Assembly: GCA_907165135.1 (NCBI GenBank)
Contig: OU015569.1
Location: forward strand, 6,200,001 to 6,264,000
Length of the DNA stretch: 64,000 nt
Direction: 5' to 3'
From: Oikopleura dioica
Taxonomy: Eukaryota; Chordata; Appendicularia; Copelata; Oikopleuridae
Position numbers and translations under genes: made by a program
Notes under the pieces: model-generated
What the model was told of the DNA's origin: nothing
What the model saw: the letters and a program-made list of their open reading frames with translations, nothing else
Databases searched by the model: none
In this document: one piece after another, positions 14,371-24,855 of the stretch
How positions within the stretch are numbered: the stretch's first letter is position 1
How the letters are laid out: each line of letters begins with the position of its first letter

Positions 14371-15374
14371 ATAACTTCTATGCGCAGAAAGAACCAAAAA
14401 TATTGTCCAGGTAAATTTACAATTTTGTGAAGCAAAGATTCCAAGCTCTATCTTCAGAAATCAGACGCGGGTTCGTCGAAGACAACCTATCAAACCAACT
14501 TTACTAACTATCAACAATCATAGTACAACAACAATGTCAATATCAAATCGAGGGAAGGAATATTACCGTCAAATGATACATTTTTATACTTTTCTTTTCC
14601 TCGCTCTTTATTCAGTTTAATAAAATGCGTAAATATGACTCCATTCCAGTTGTATCTTACAGTCATCTATGATATAATACTTATATAAAAAAATTTTAAA
14701 AGGCCAAAGACTGAATGCATAAAAAAACAAAAAGATTGAAAGGAAGTTCTCGACTATCACTAGCCAGCCTCTTAGTGAATTAGACGAGTTATCCTCCATG
14801 TTTAGGCCTCGGACGTAAAAACAAACGATTTTATCCATCCGGTAGTAGGCTCATTCAGAAGCTCTGGGCCCTCCCTCCCTGTTTCGAGTTATTTGAGTTT
14901 CTCCGGACTCCGGAGTCCGGAGAGGATCCGAAAAACGAATATTGAATGCTCCGAAATCGACAGCAATTGTCAAAAAGAAAGCTCTTTTCAAGAGCTTCTG
15001 AATGAGCCTACTTTTGTCCCTGTACGATGACCGGATGATCGTGTTGGCCCAACACTGTTGGGTTTAACGTCCGAAGCCTGTCCATGTTTTTCAATAGAAC
15101 TAAGTAATTTGCGTAAGATTCCGTAAATGGCACTTCTTCTATAGATGCAGAAGCCGAATTCTAATTTTAGTAAATAGCATCTTTCTCTCACATCATTCTC
15201 ACGCGTAGAAAACACTACTATATTTTTCCTGAAATGATTTTTTTGCAAAAGTTATCAATGGACAACACATAACTTTTGGGGGATATCTTTGTTGCACGCG
15301 AGTATTGAGTCAACTCATCAGATTATACAGATTCATAGTCCACGTCAAAACAGTATCAAATTTTGATCATTTTT
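14371..15374. other. Gap between convergent UBE2H and ACE-like genes
   Basis: This is the 3' region of two genes that point at each other. The UBE2H polyadenylation signal is near 14621. The rest is AT-rich and holds only short minus-strand frames of low-complexity composition without splice context. A small GC-rich palindrome (CTCCGGACTCCGGAGTCCGGAG, about 14899-14920) stands out near 14.9 kb and could fold into a hairpin. I see no gene. Confidence 0.4.
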
Positions 15375-17924
15375 TTACCAAAGAAGAGCAAATAGGGCGA
15401 GGAGGGCAGAGCTAAGAATAGTAGTGGTGGCATGATTACTTCCGTCATTCTTTGGCGGGCATTTGCCAGCGGCGCATGGCATCCACTTGCTCGGGCTGCT
15501 TGGGAAGTCTTTATGATAATCTTTGTTAGCTTCGTCAAGGTACGCAATGAGAGGCTCGAAATATTTCTTGAGGGAGTCGGCTGACATTTTCTTGATTCCT
15601 ACTGATTCAAGGATAGTGTTGGCGTCCACTGAGTTTCCTGGTTCCAAAATTTGTCTAAAATTTGTTAGATCTCATCAATTTAATTCAGTGGGACTCACTT
15701 GAGAAGGTCACCAGCTTCTTTGCTGTCGGCAAAAGTGCATTTGTAGAGTTCTTCATTCCATCCAGCAGCCTCACACATCTTCTCGTAAAATTGGAACTGG
15801 AGAATGTGGGAGACGAAATATCGGATGTAAGGAGTGTTGTTAGGAATGTGGAATTTGGCAGCAGCATCGAAGTTCTCACCGTCATCCCGTTCTACTGGAG
15901 GGACGATTCCCTTAATTAATTTACATAATATTAATTAATACAGTTTTATTTACCTGGTACTGGTTTCGAAGTTCGGTCCAGCTCTTCTGGTAGTCAGCTG
16001 GCTTAGTTTCACCACTAAATACCTTCCATCGCCAAAGATCAGTGACGTAGCCAAAGGGAAGGAAACCAATCTTAGTCAAAGCGGTCTGCATCAAGTAGTT
16101 GAGGTCTGCTTCTTTGGATTCTTCGTAGCCAGATAAGAGTCCGACTGAAAACCGTAAACCGAAGATTTATAAATAAGTTCATACCATTTGTGAGATGGGC
16201 AGGAGTGTTCACGGAGAGAGCGATTGTATCACCGATAGCTTCGTGAAAGCCTGGATTGGCACCGTTTCGGAATACGATGGGCTGAGCGGCATAGTTCTGG
16301 TAATATTGAATATGACCCATTTCGTGGTGGACCGTAACGAAGTCAGAGTGAGTCTTGACGGTGCACTGCTTGATTCGGTAGTCACCCTCGGCCTCAACTG
16401 CGCTCATCGCATCACCGACAAAAAAGTCCCATGCTGAAGCATGACAGACCATATTGTCTTGTTTCTCAATTACAGATTCATTCCAGAAAGTCTGAGTCAT
16501 AGCGGGGAGTCCGAGGCCTTGGAAAAATTCATCTGCCATTTCGAACATTTGTTTTTCAGTCTTTCCTGAAAGCGCATCAGTGGCATCTGGTCGTTCACCT
16601 GCTTCTGGGTGTGGGACAACAAAGGGGTAAAGAGCACTCCAGTCCTGAGCCCACATGTTTCCGAAGATGTGTGCTGGCATAGGTTCTTTTGCGGCAACAC
16701 GTTCTTCACCATAATGAGCGTTCATGCGACCTCGGACGTAGACGAAAAGTTTCTCGTAAATTTCGCTGACTTCGCCCCAGAGCGATTCCATATTTGCTTC
16801 GAAATCGTCATCTTCATACCAAGATCTCCAGTAAGCACCAGTATCAGGGTGATCCATATCACTCGATACAACACCTTTGTTGCTTAGCTCAACAAATTGC
16901 TCGTAGCTAGCTTTTTGCTCGTTAGCAGTATTGTGCCATCCTTCCCAAAGATGTCGCATCTGCTCATAGTTATCATCGGATCCTTTGCCTGCATCAACAT
17001 ACATAATTTCTTCGATTTGGCTGAGATCGACTTCATCACCACTGTAGTCATTTTCGATTAAAACCTTCGCAGTTGAGTAGTGAGCCTGCATCTGTTGAAG
17101 AAGACCATTGTATGTTTTGAATTCTTCAGATTCAAGAGCAGCTGGCCCAACATTGAGAATCATGTCTAAAGCTCGTTCTTGAAGGAGCTCATTTTTCCAA
17201 ATTGACTCTTCATTTGGATCGGCGTGGATGTCATATCCTTTGTCAGTCTTAAAATGTGCCTTTCCACAGCTTCCAGTTTGAGTGGCCCATCGAGCGAGTT
17301 CAGCGTCAACTCGCCCAGCCTCAGCAGCATTATCATCGCTGATGTCGATATTGTTCGCCCAGTTCGCATTTGCAGAAGCTGTATAAAGTGGCTGCATGTG
17401 GACCATCCAGCTGTTAAGGAATTCGTAAGATTCTTTAACAACACATGGACCTCCAGCATTCATTCCGTTGCAAAGATCTTCTTCACAGTGCATCGAGCAA
17501 ATCTCACTATCGTTTTCAATCGTAATCTCATCTCCATTCTCGTCAGTAACGGTATCTCCTGCCTTGTAGTAGATGCATCCTTGACTGACCTCTTCGGTAT
17601 TATTTACGCATCCTCGTGTAATGATCTCGACTGAGAGCAAATTTAATTAATTATCAAAACGAAGGTAAACTTACGTGATCCATCAGAATAATTCTCCGAA
17701 AAGGCAATAACATCGGTGCCAAAGCACCCGATGTCGCTCTCGCAAGTTACAGGATTATCATTTTCGCTTATAGTTCCACAAGGGTTGACATCGTTGATTG
17801 TCTGATCAGAACATTCGTAGCATTGAAATGCTGTAACAGCCGAAGCTGACGTTGCAGCAACAAACTATAAATTTCGTTAGTCTCTCTGAATATTGAAAAA
17901 ACTAATGTAACTTACTAGCTTCAT
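15375..17924 (-). CDS. ACE-family zinc dipeptidase with N-terminal Ly6/uPAR domain
   Basis: Peptidase family M2 (angiotensin-converting enzyme type), expected to remove C-terminal dipeptides from peptides outside the cell. A signal peptide (start MKL, first intron in its codons, then AATSASAVTA) is followed by a cysteine-rich domain of about 95 residues opening FQCYECSD and closing CEEDLCN, the hallmark of a three-finger Ly6/uPAR fold. The M2 catalytic domain follows: THSDFVTVHHEMGHIQYYQ supplies the HEXXH zinc ligands and ANPGFHEAIGDTIALS the third ligand Glu. The C-terminus (TTTILSSALLALFALLW after a short polar linker) is a hydrophobic tail with no cytosolic part, as in GPI signals. There is one catalytic domain, unlike the two in somatic ACE. 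The active site looks intact. Confidence 0.9.
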
Positions 17925-19591
17925 GTTCGCAAGTGAAATTCACCCGGTAACATTTCTGTTATATAGTTCCCTGCTATAAAGCTCAACTGTTGGTAAATGG
18001 CAGACGTCGCTATAGCAAGAATGACTGGTATCGTCAGCCGTAAATGTTAATTTTAACTGCAGAGAATCTTGACGCACTTTTGCAAACATTCACCAAGAAT
18101 TTTTGGAAGCAGAACTTTGATAACTTTGGTATGTGGATTGAGGAAAGATCTGTATAGTGTAATCGTTACAAATTTATATAATCGTGTTGCTTGGAAACGG
18201 ACAGTGTCCTTGTTGCTATCACAACAATTAAGATATCATGAATGACGAGAGTAACAAGAGTTGCAAGTTATGGCGAGCGAGCAAATGGAAAGCCAACTTC
18301 GATCCGCTTCTTGTAGGAAAGATACCACGAACATATTTGCCAAGAAGAAGATGTTTTGGTATCCATATCAGGCGAACGAAGACCTGTGTCCATTTTCAAG
18401 TCCGAACAAGCTGTCGAATATTTTTATTGCTGCACATGTAAATTGAAGTTCAAAGATTTAAGGAAATGAATTCATTGATCTCGGATCGACATTATCATTT
18501 ATAGTTTAGAATCTTAACTTTAGATCGGAGTATGAATTCATTTTGCAGAGATTTTTACAGAGATTAATCTGCAAGACCCTTATTATTCTAAACGAGAGGA
18601 AAATTATTATCTCGTCGTAAAATTGAGTATTTCTCTTTCATTCTCATTTAATCAAAAGAGTCTTAAGGACCCCCCGTCAACAATTTTCGAAAAATCTATT
18701 TTCGGAATTTCGAAATTTTGACCCCGGAAATGGATTCTACAGGTCAAAAAACGATTTTGAGGCTACATTTTTTGGGGGTCTATCTCGACTCTAACACCCT
18801 CAAAATCGCGTTTGAAAATCAGACTTTTTGACGAAAAATGACGAAAAAGTCCCAATTTTGCTAAAATTTCAGATTTTTCTTGGTCAAAAAGTACTCCGAA
18901 CAAGTTTTTATGATAAATTGAAATTCCAGGAACGCTAAGAAGCCAAAATATGGCAATTTTGGAATTTTCGATTTTTTGAGGAAAATTGTTGACGGGGGGG
19001 TCCTTTAATTAATCTCTGAATACGCATGCAGCGGAGAATCTCACCCGAAGCCAGAGTAGAGCAACATCGACCTTGACAGCTTCAAATGATGTCAAATGAT
19101 GTGTTTCCCTGTCAAAAAAGCAAAACTTTGATTTCTTGAATAAACAATTTTTCTTAAATTCGTTTCAATTATCTTTTTATACCGATAAAACTCGCTTGAA
19201 GATGTACCCTGTATCTGCTGAACTATCTTCTGAGAGATTTACGTCCCTTGGCAGCGTACCAAACAGCCCCGTTCTGAGTGATAAGATTCTAGTTATCTTT
19301 TGATCCTCTCTTGTGAGCTCATTCTTGTGCCCAGAGAAATCACAACTCACGGTATGTTCAGAACTTCAGATTTCTTCATCGTTGGCAATGGTGCTTCTCA
19401 AATTTAATGACAGTCCTTTCCAAGTGGACAGATCCTATGTAATGACCTTTTGCTTTATACAGTTTAGGGCTTTCATCGTTTTATTAAATATTTGAATTTG
19501 TTAATCAAAATTTTTTCAATTATTTGATACTATAAATCTCGTAGAAATAATAAAAACATTACAATTCCAGATTTATTAAATTATAAATAAG
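17925..19591. other. Intergenic region holding a foldback element and short frames
   Basis: This lies between the start of the ACE-like gene and the profilin-like gene. Two overlapping plus-strand frames at 18238-18446 start with ATG codons and encode about 60 residues each, with no splice sites or family similarity, so I do not call them. An inverted-repeat element occupies 18663-19008. The rest is AT-rich. The last 300 bases before the profilin-like start contain an acceptor-like TTCCAG (19565-19570), 22 nt before its ATG. Confidence 0.4.
18663..19008. mobile_element. 346-bp TTAA-flanked inverted-repeat element (MITE)
   Basis: The ends are near-perfect inverted repeats: TTAAGGACCCCCCGTCAA at the left and, reversed, TTAAAGGACCCCCCCGTCAA at the right, continuing through CAATTTTC. 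Both ends carry TTAA, the target duplicated by piggyBac-type elements. The interior is AT-rich, holds no ORF and contains further short complementary runs of TTTTTC/GAAAAA, so the whole element can fold back on itself. Structure is seen in the sequence; the piggyBac assignment is inference from TTAA alone. Confidence 0.65.
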
Positions 19592-20077
19592 ATGCTTGGA
19601 ACAGGTGGCTGGGACATTTATGTTTCTGGAGTGAACGGTTTCGTGGGAAAAGATGGCGTCACAAAGGTATGTTCTGCGTTTCGTTCGGTCGCCAATACTA
19701 ATGGCTGGCTAGGGCGGCCTCTTTGATGCAAATACTGGAAATCCATGGTGCCAACAAGATTGTTCCAGACTGCACCCAGCTGAAGTCACCAAAATGATTA
19801 AAGCTCTCGAAGCTGGCAAGCTTGACGAGCCAATTACATGTTCCAAGGTCAAGTTCAGCATCGTCGCAATCGAAAAAGACAACACTCTGATGCATGCACT
19901 AGGCCCTAAGAACGTTCCTATGGTTATGAAAATGGTAGGATTTGACAAAGTCATAGTTAACTAATGACTGCTTGCAAGACTGAAGGAAAACGTGCGATTG
20001 TAATCGGTTTTGGCGATGAAAATTCGAATCACGGGTCAATGACGGCGGCAGTAGGTAATAAAATATGCAAATACTAA
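19592..20077 (+). CDS. Profilin-like small protein
   Basis: Three exons joined by 45-nt GT-AG introns encode about 131 residues, the profilin length. The start (MLGTGGWDIYVSGVNGF) matches the profilin pattern of a Trp followed by a helix at the N-terminus, and the middle (EVTKMIKALEAGKLDEP, then CSKVKFSIVAIEKDN) follows the helix, then strand, then basic-strand layout. If correct, it binds G-actin and polyproline ligands in the cytosol. Similarity is weak: the usual C-terminal helix is replaced by a short tail ending ICKY, so poly-Pro binding is uncertain. The alternative is an unrelated small cytosolic protein. An AATAAA lies near 20313, and the gene converges on the tetraspanin. Confidence 0.5.
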
Positions 20078-20425
20078 CTTTCCATGCACGAGATGAATAT
20101 CATAAACCACCACCATAGCTATGCAAATGATAAGCCCGTAAAAGTTTCCGAATGAATTTAATGTTTCTTTATGAGTAGCAAGGGAACCGTAAGATGTCGT
20201 GCCAATAAAGCGAGATCTTTACTTTTGTTCTAGAACGCACGGTGGCGTACCTCAATCCAGCTGGTTATTAATCACTCGAGAAAATAGCAGATTTATGACT
20301 CTGTTTTTGCAAAATAAAGACGAACTGTATTTATATTGGTGAAGTTTTTACTGTACAAAAGGTTGCAGGCTTTATCAGTTTGAAATTTCAAGAGGTGAAA
20401 ACGTGGTTTGATTTGGACAGCGTCA

Positions 20426-22437
20426 CTAGCCGATGTCCTGAACGTGGACATCCATCTCAATTTGAGTCAACTGTTTTTGTTTTTTGGCAATTCTAGCGCG
20501 TAGCTTTTCTTCTTCTTCTAAGTGGCCGTAGAGTTTCTGCCAACGAGACTGAAGATTCAGGCGCCTTACTAGATTTTTTCTGTTTCGCGTTAGTTGCTGA
20601 TTTATTTGTACCTGAGTGTGCAACCGCTACAATCTCAAAGACAATGACAACCCAGATGAGTACCCAAAGTCCTGCTAAGGTGGCTGTATTGTCGGAAGTC
20701 CAACGAGCCATCTTTTTCACACAGCCAACTTCATAAGCTTCTGTCATGTCACACTCGAGCCCACTTGGACAGCAAGAGCTCGGTGGCGCACACTTATTGA
20801 GATGGATCTCTTTCGCATCGCAAAAACCGAGACTTTGAACGGCGTAGTCTGCGCGTGAAAGCACTCCACAGCAGCGAAAGTAGCTTTCGACAGTTTCAAG
20901 TGCGAAAAAACTTGAACCCGTATTTGACACTCTCATTTTGATGAAATGAAAGTACAACTGCTTTATTTTGTCCTGATAAGGATGATCAAAGATCAGTACA
21001 GAAAACAAACTATCGAAGTATATTTATTTGTGATCAACCTTTTCCTGAATGGTTTCCGCCATAGCCCACACAATTATTCCTCCGATGAAGATGCAGAGAA
21101 AAATTGCTGTCAACATCCATCCAAAGAATCGCATCATTATAACATTGCCCCGGAAGAACCCGAAGCCACCATTGAAAGAAACGACTATGGAAATCAATGC
21201 AGCCACGAGAAGAATAAATGAAGGATCCGTGATGACATTTTCTGTTTTCATCTTGGCAGTATGGAATTTGATTTGACCCATGACGCCTAGAACAAGCAGG
21301 ACAACTCCGCAAATCATCGCTAGAAAGTTGAAAGCGGTAACGACGAATCTGAAGAAAGCGACACAACAACCAGGATTTCGATAGCTCTGCTTGATATGAA
21401 TCTCTTTTTTCATCTTCTTTAGTGCACTTTTTGAGTCCTCTTCTGCTTTTGCCTGCATGGTTTCGGCAGAAATAAGTCTTTTTTGGGAGTTCATCGTCAT
21501 GGTTCGAGTTAGCTTTGAAATGTCGAATTCACCAGATGCAGGTTCTGCGCCAGGAAAAACATCCGGAAGACTGAGGTCGACTTTCTCCTGAACAAAATTT
21601 AGAATCTCATTGAAATTTTCTTAAACTTACCGTTTCGTCATTCAAAACTTGCTCATCAAACTGAACGTTACTGATAACGACTTCTACGACTTCAGGCTCT
21701 TCCTTTTCAACGATAACGTCATCGTGGACTTGAATTTGTCGTTCCACACTTAGCTTAGGCTTTGTTACTTCAATGATTGGAAGAACAACTTCTTCTTCTT
21801 CTTGCTCTTGATTAGAAGAAACTGCTCGTCCAAGAACTTCTTGTGTAGCTGCCTTGTTTGCCGCCTGGGCCATTGCGTTTGTTGCCATTTGACGGAGAGC
21901 AGCCATCACTTCTTCATTGGACATGCTAACAAATATTGTCAAGCCATGAAATCCAGGTTCAAAGAGTAGAAAAATGTGATGAAAATATAAAAAACTTACT
22001 CTCCATAGTCCTCTTCATTCAGCATAACATTAAAAGGACTGTTGTTAATCTGCTCAGCGTCAATTTCAGGTTTCTGTTCTGGCGCGGATTGTCTTCCAAG
22101 AGTTCGAACTGGAAGGGCGCTTTGAATCTCGATAGATCTAAGGTCACTGTTAATTTTTGATTTCAAGTTATTCATTGTACCTGTTAAGGTGTTCTCTTTG
22201 TGCCCCCTCAGACATAATTGCTTGAGGGTCGACAATCTCTATAGAACGAGCTCGAACAGAACTTGCTTCTTCTGACTGGTTATCATTTTTATTTTGAACT
22301 GGAGGAGGATTCTTTTTCTCTATGTTCGAAACTGTTGACTTGACAGACGGTCCTCGTGCAGAAACATCTTCGATTGCGCTCTGGAAATCAGAGAATTCAG
22401 ATATTGAAAGACCTGGCTCGTCTGGGCTCAACGGACC
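20426..22437 (-). CDS. Tetraspanin with long cytosolic N-terminal extension
   Basis: Four membrane segments are visible: VVTAFNFLAMICGVVLLVLG, FILLVAALISIVVSFNGGFG, MLTAIFLCIFIGGIIVWAMA and LAGLWVLIWVVIVFEIVAVA. The large extracellular loop between TM3 and TM4 has the diagnostic CCG (YFRCCGV) and further paired cysteines (APPSSCCPSGLEC). Tetraspanins organise membrane microdomains with integrins and proteases such as ADAMs. The unusual part is an N-terminal extension of over 200 residues, acidic and polar with a Glu run, read through at least four exons with in-frame GT-AG introns, before the first membrane segment. The C-terminal tail after a 44-nt intron is a charged helix ending VHVQDIG; reading on without splicing gives a different basic tail. 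The first exon and start codon were not found; coding begins upstream of SPDEPGLSIS. Confidence 0.82.
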
Positions 22438-23324
22438 GGAGATACTTGCGCAAGATTTAGAATTACAGGTAATGAGTGCTTATGATCTACTAAGTTTCTT
22501 TAATCTTAATCGCACCTAAATATGGATCATCTTTTCATCGTTGTATGAACGGACTTGATTCTAAACCCATGTGCCTAGTGATCGTCGGCACTTCCGACAT
22601 GGTGTTTGCCGCTTTCGAGACATTGTCGGATATCTCGCTCATCTTTTATCGTATTAAGACATTAGGATTCTCTTCATTATGTGTAGTACTTTTGCGCTAG
22701 CACCTCCTGGAGCGCACGCCTACACAATTCTTCAGCGCATCGGCGGTGGAGGTGCAGCCAATTGACGCAGAAAACGCGGTCTTCGAGGAGAAATAAAGCG
22801 CACTTTCTTGTTTACACACTGATTTGAAATTACGGTTTCTCCGACCGTGGAGCAGACTTCTAACATAAGCCTTTGTTTATCTGAACTCCTCCCTGAGTTT
22901 TGCTTCGATTTCTTGCCTCGACAAGTTCCGCGATGTGGAGACTTTTAAACGTGTCTTCATCACTAAGTCATCAGTTTAGAAATTTTATCTTCATCTTTGA
23001 TTGTATTAATTTACTGAAGTCAACTTTTTATATGAATCGGCTAAAAATGAGCATTTTGGATTGAACTTTTTTCGGGTACCAAGATTAATAGTTAATCATT
23101 AACTGGATTGGGTGTAACTCGTATTATCGGATAAACAACTAAATTGTTCTGATAAAAATTTGTTTCAGTAAAACTATTATTTAGTATAATAGCTTCTTAT
23201 GTATTGCAGTATAAACACCAACTGAGGATGCTCCACATAACGTGCCAAATCTGATAGTGACGTAATCTAAGGTAAAAAATAGTTTCGAGTTTTCAATTCA
23301 ACTTCGAAAGTAAAGGTTTCTCTT
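22438..23324. other. Gap upstream of the tetraspanin, probably holding its first exon
   Basis: The tetraspanin frame is open to about 22437 but has no ATG there, so its first exon and promoter should lie in this stretch. An acceptor-like ATATTTAG (minus strand, near 22519) and GC-richer DNA at 22700-22800 are candidates. I could not join a start exon with confidence. No other gene is visible. Confidence 0.3.
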
Positions 23325-23634
23325 TTATTTATCGAAGGGTACCTCGAGGAATAGCTTGAACTCTCTGTGAATGAGCTGCTCATATTCTCTGAGTGGCATG
23401 AAAAAACGCCGCGGTGAAAAATTTTGAATATGCAAAAAACTTACCAGGACTTCAAAAACTTTAACATGATTTGGCATGCAATGAGCAGCGCCGGGATTCC
23501 AGACTGTGACAGAAAGATAGCAAAGCTGAGAAAAAGTGAGTTGACCCGGACGTTACATCCCCGGAATGATTCAATCAGCTTCTCCGTTCTCACAGGTCCC
23601 TAACTGCGCCACATTGTCCAGTTCCATTTGACAT
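23325..23634 (-). CDS. Possible small three-exon gene, unknown
   Basis: From the ATG at 23634 (MSNGTGQCGAVRDL) a GT-AG intron with a strong pyrimidine tract leads in frame to FAIFLSQSGIPALLIACQ. A second intron then leads to EYEQLIHREFKLFLEVPFDK and a stop at 23325, about 59 residues in all. A further donor near the end would allow a different C-terminus using an acceptor near 23272. The second donor is not the best match in its neighbourhood; the stronger GTAAG a few bases on would give a stop, so the model is tentative. I do not recognise the product. Confidence 0.3.
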
Positions 23635-24093
23635 CGTTTTAAAATAACTTTGAAAGTATTCCTTTATTTAACTTTATTTTTAGCCCGCTATTTTTTCAAA
23701 AACACTGTTTTAAATTTGTGAATAAGCATATGTGACATATCACATGTCTCAGAGTTTAATTTAATTTGCTCAGGGTTTTAAGTTAACTCCTTAATTCTAA
23801 GAAGGAACTAGAATCCCTGCTTGTTTGTATGCAAACGAAGGTAGTACCGTTCTAATCTTTTGGTTCCAAAAGATTGACTCAAGATTTCCTAAGTCAAGCC
23901 AGCATTAGATAGTGGTTAAGTATATCGCGTGTGCCTCTAATCAGACCTCAAAATGGAATTTTTATGTCAGCTATCGGGAATTTCTTAAAGTTTTAGATAA
24001 TAGCCTTCCTTATCTTTGTCAAATATCGTTTCGTGCAAAATTTTGTGTGTTATATTTTGCACTTTTCAGTTAAAAATATATATTTTCAAGCAG
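23635..24093. other. AT-rich intergenic stretch, no gene seen
   Basis: I see no coding frame with splice context here. It ends at an acceptor (TTTTCAAGCAG) immediately before an ATG at 24094. Confidence 0.35.
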
Positions 24094-24285
24094 ATGTCTA
24101 ACAGTACTCTAAAGTATTCAATCTTGATTTTTGGTAAGCCTGATCTATCCTCTATTTTTCATAACTTGTAAATTGCGTCAATACAAAAACTACGTACAGG
24201 CGATGTGGAAGTATGTCAAAGTGTCACTGCATGCTTGGAATGTGAGGATACATCCTTAACCGCAACGGGAGAGCGCGACGCTTAG
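24094..24285 (+). CDS. Possible small spliced ORF or first exon of the Gln/Pro-rich gene
   Basis: The ATG directly follows an acceptor (TTCAAGCAG), the arrangement seen at many starts in this window. The first exon (MSNSTLKYSILIF) ends at GTAAGCC. A GT-AG intron of 67 nt joins a short Cys-containing frame (DVEVCQSVTACLECED) that stops at 24285. The same donor is also in phase with an acceptor near 24862, which would make this the first exon of the downstream Gln/Pro-rich gene. Neither product is recognised. Confidence 0.25.
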
Positions 24286-24308
24286 GATCCTTGGTAAAGA
24301 GCAGCTTC

Positions 24309-24392
24309 TTCGAGTAAAAGCCCTCCGGGTTTTATAATACTCGAACGCAAGGAGTGCAGTCGGGGAAGCAGTCCCTCATCAATCGGTGCACT
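24309..24392. other. Pair of adjacent stem-loops, possible structured RNA
   Basis: Hairpin 1 (24309-24345) pairs TTCGAGTA with TACTCGAA and, inside, AAAGCCC with GGGTTTT around a 3-nt loop. Hairpin 2 (24353-24392) pairs AGTGCA with TGCACT and, inside, GGGA with TCCC. They are 7 nt apart in a stretch that has no supported coding frame. Two hairpins in tandem suggest a small RNA or a UTR structure, but I see no H/ACA, C/D, snRNA or tRNA signature. Confidence 0.2.
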
Positions 24393-24855
24393 AAAAGCTT
24401 AATCTCACGTTCGCTTGGATTTATTAGAGAGCTTGAAGATCCCTGCAGAGAATGAGAATCGCCTATCAAATTGCTGCTGTTTCAGCGTGTTTCTCGAAGA
24501 TCAATAAAAAAGGAACTGTTCAAATATAAAAAAAAACTTTTCATAGTCATTATCTTACCACTAATATTACTTTCGGAGTGTTTATCATAACTACAGCAGT
24601 AAATCCAACTCGCGAATGATTATTTTTACTCGCATAAATCGCCATTAAAATAGACCTTCTTTATTGATGAAACGTGTAGCTGTCATGCTTTACAGCTAAA
24701 AACTTTCTCCATTCTTTTGTCAGTCAGTGTAGCATTTTATCAGCTAATTTGATCTAAAAACTCATCATTCGGAAGTCTTGTTAACATTTTTTGCACACAT
24801 ATTTTAGAAGACGAGGCTTGACTCTATTTATAACAAATTTTAAAATATTTAAACC
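24393..24855. other. AT-rich stretch upstream of the Gln/Pro-rich gene
   Basis: No coding frame is supported. It probably contains promoter or first-intron sequence of the next gene. Confidence 0.3.

Noticed and set aside
18238..18446. Two overlapping ATG frames of about 60 codons
   Set aside because: No similarity, no acceptor before the ATGs, no splice partner; could be a pseudogene remnant but nothing supports that.
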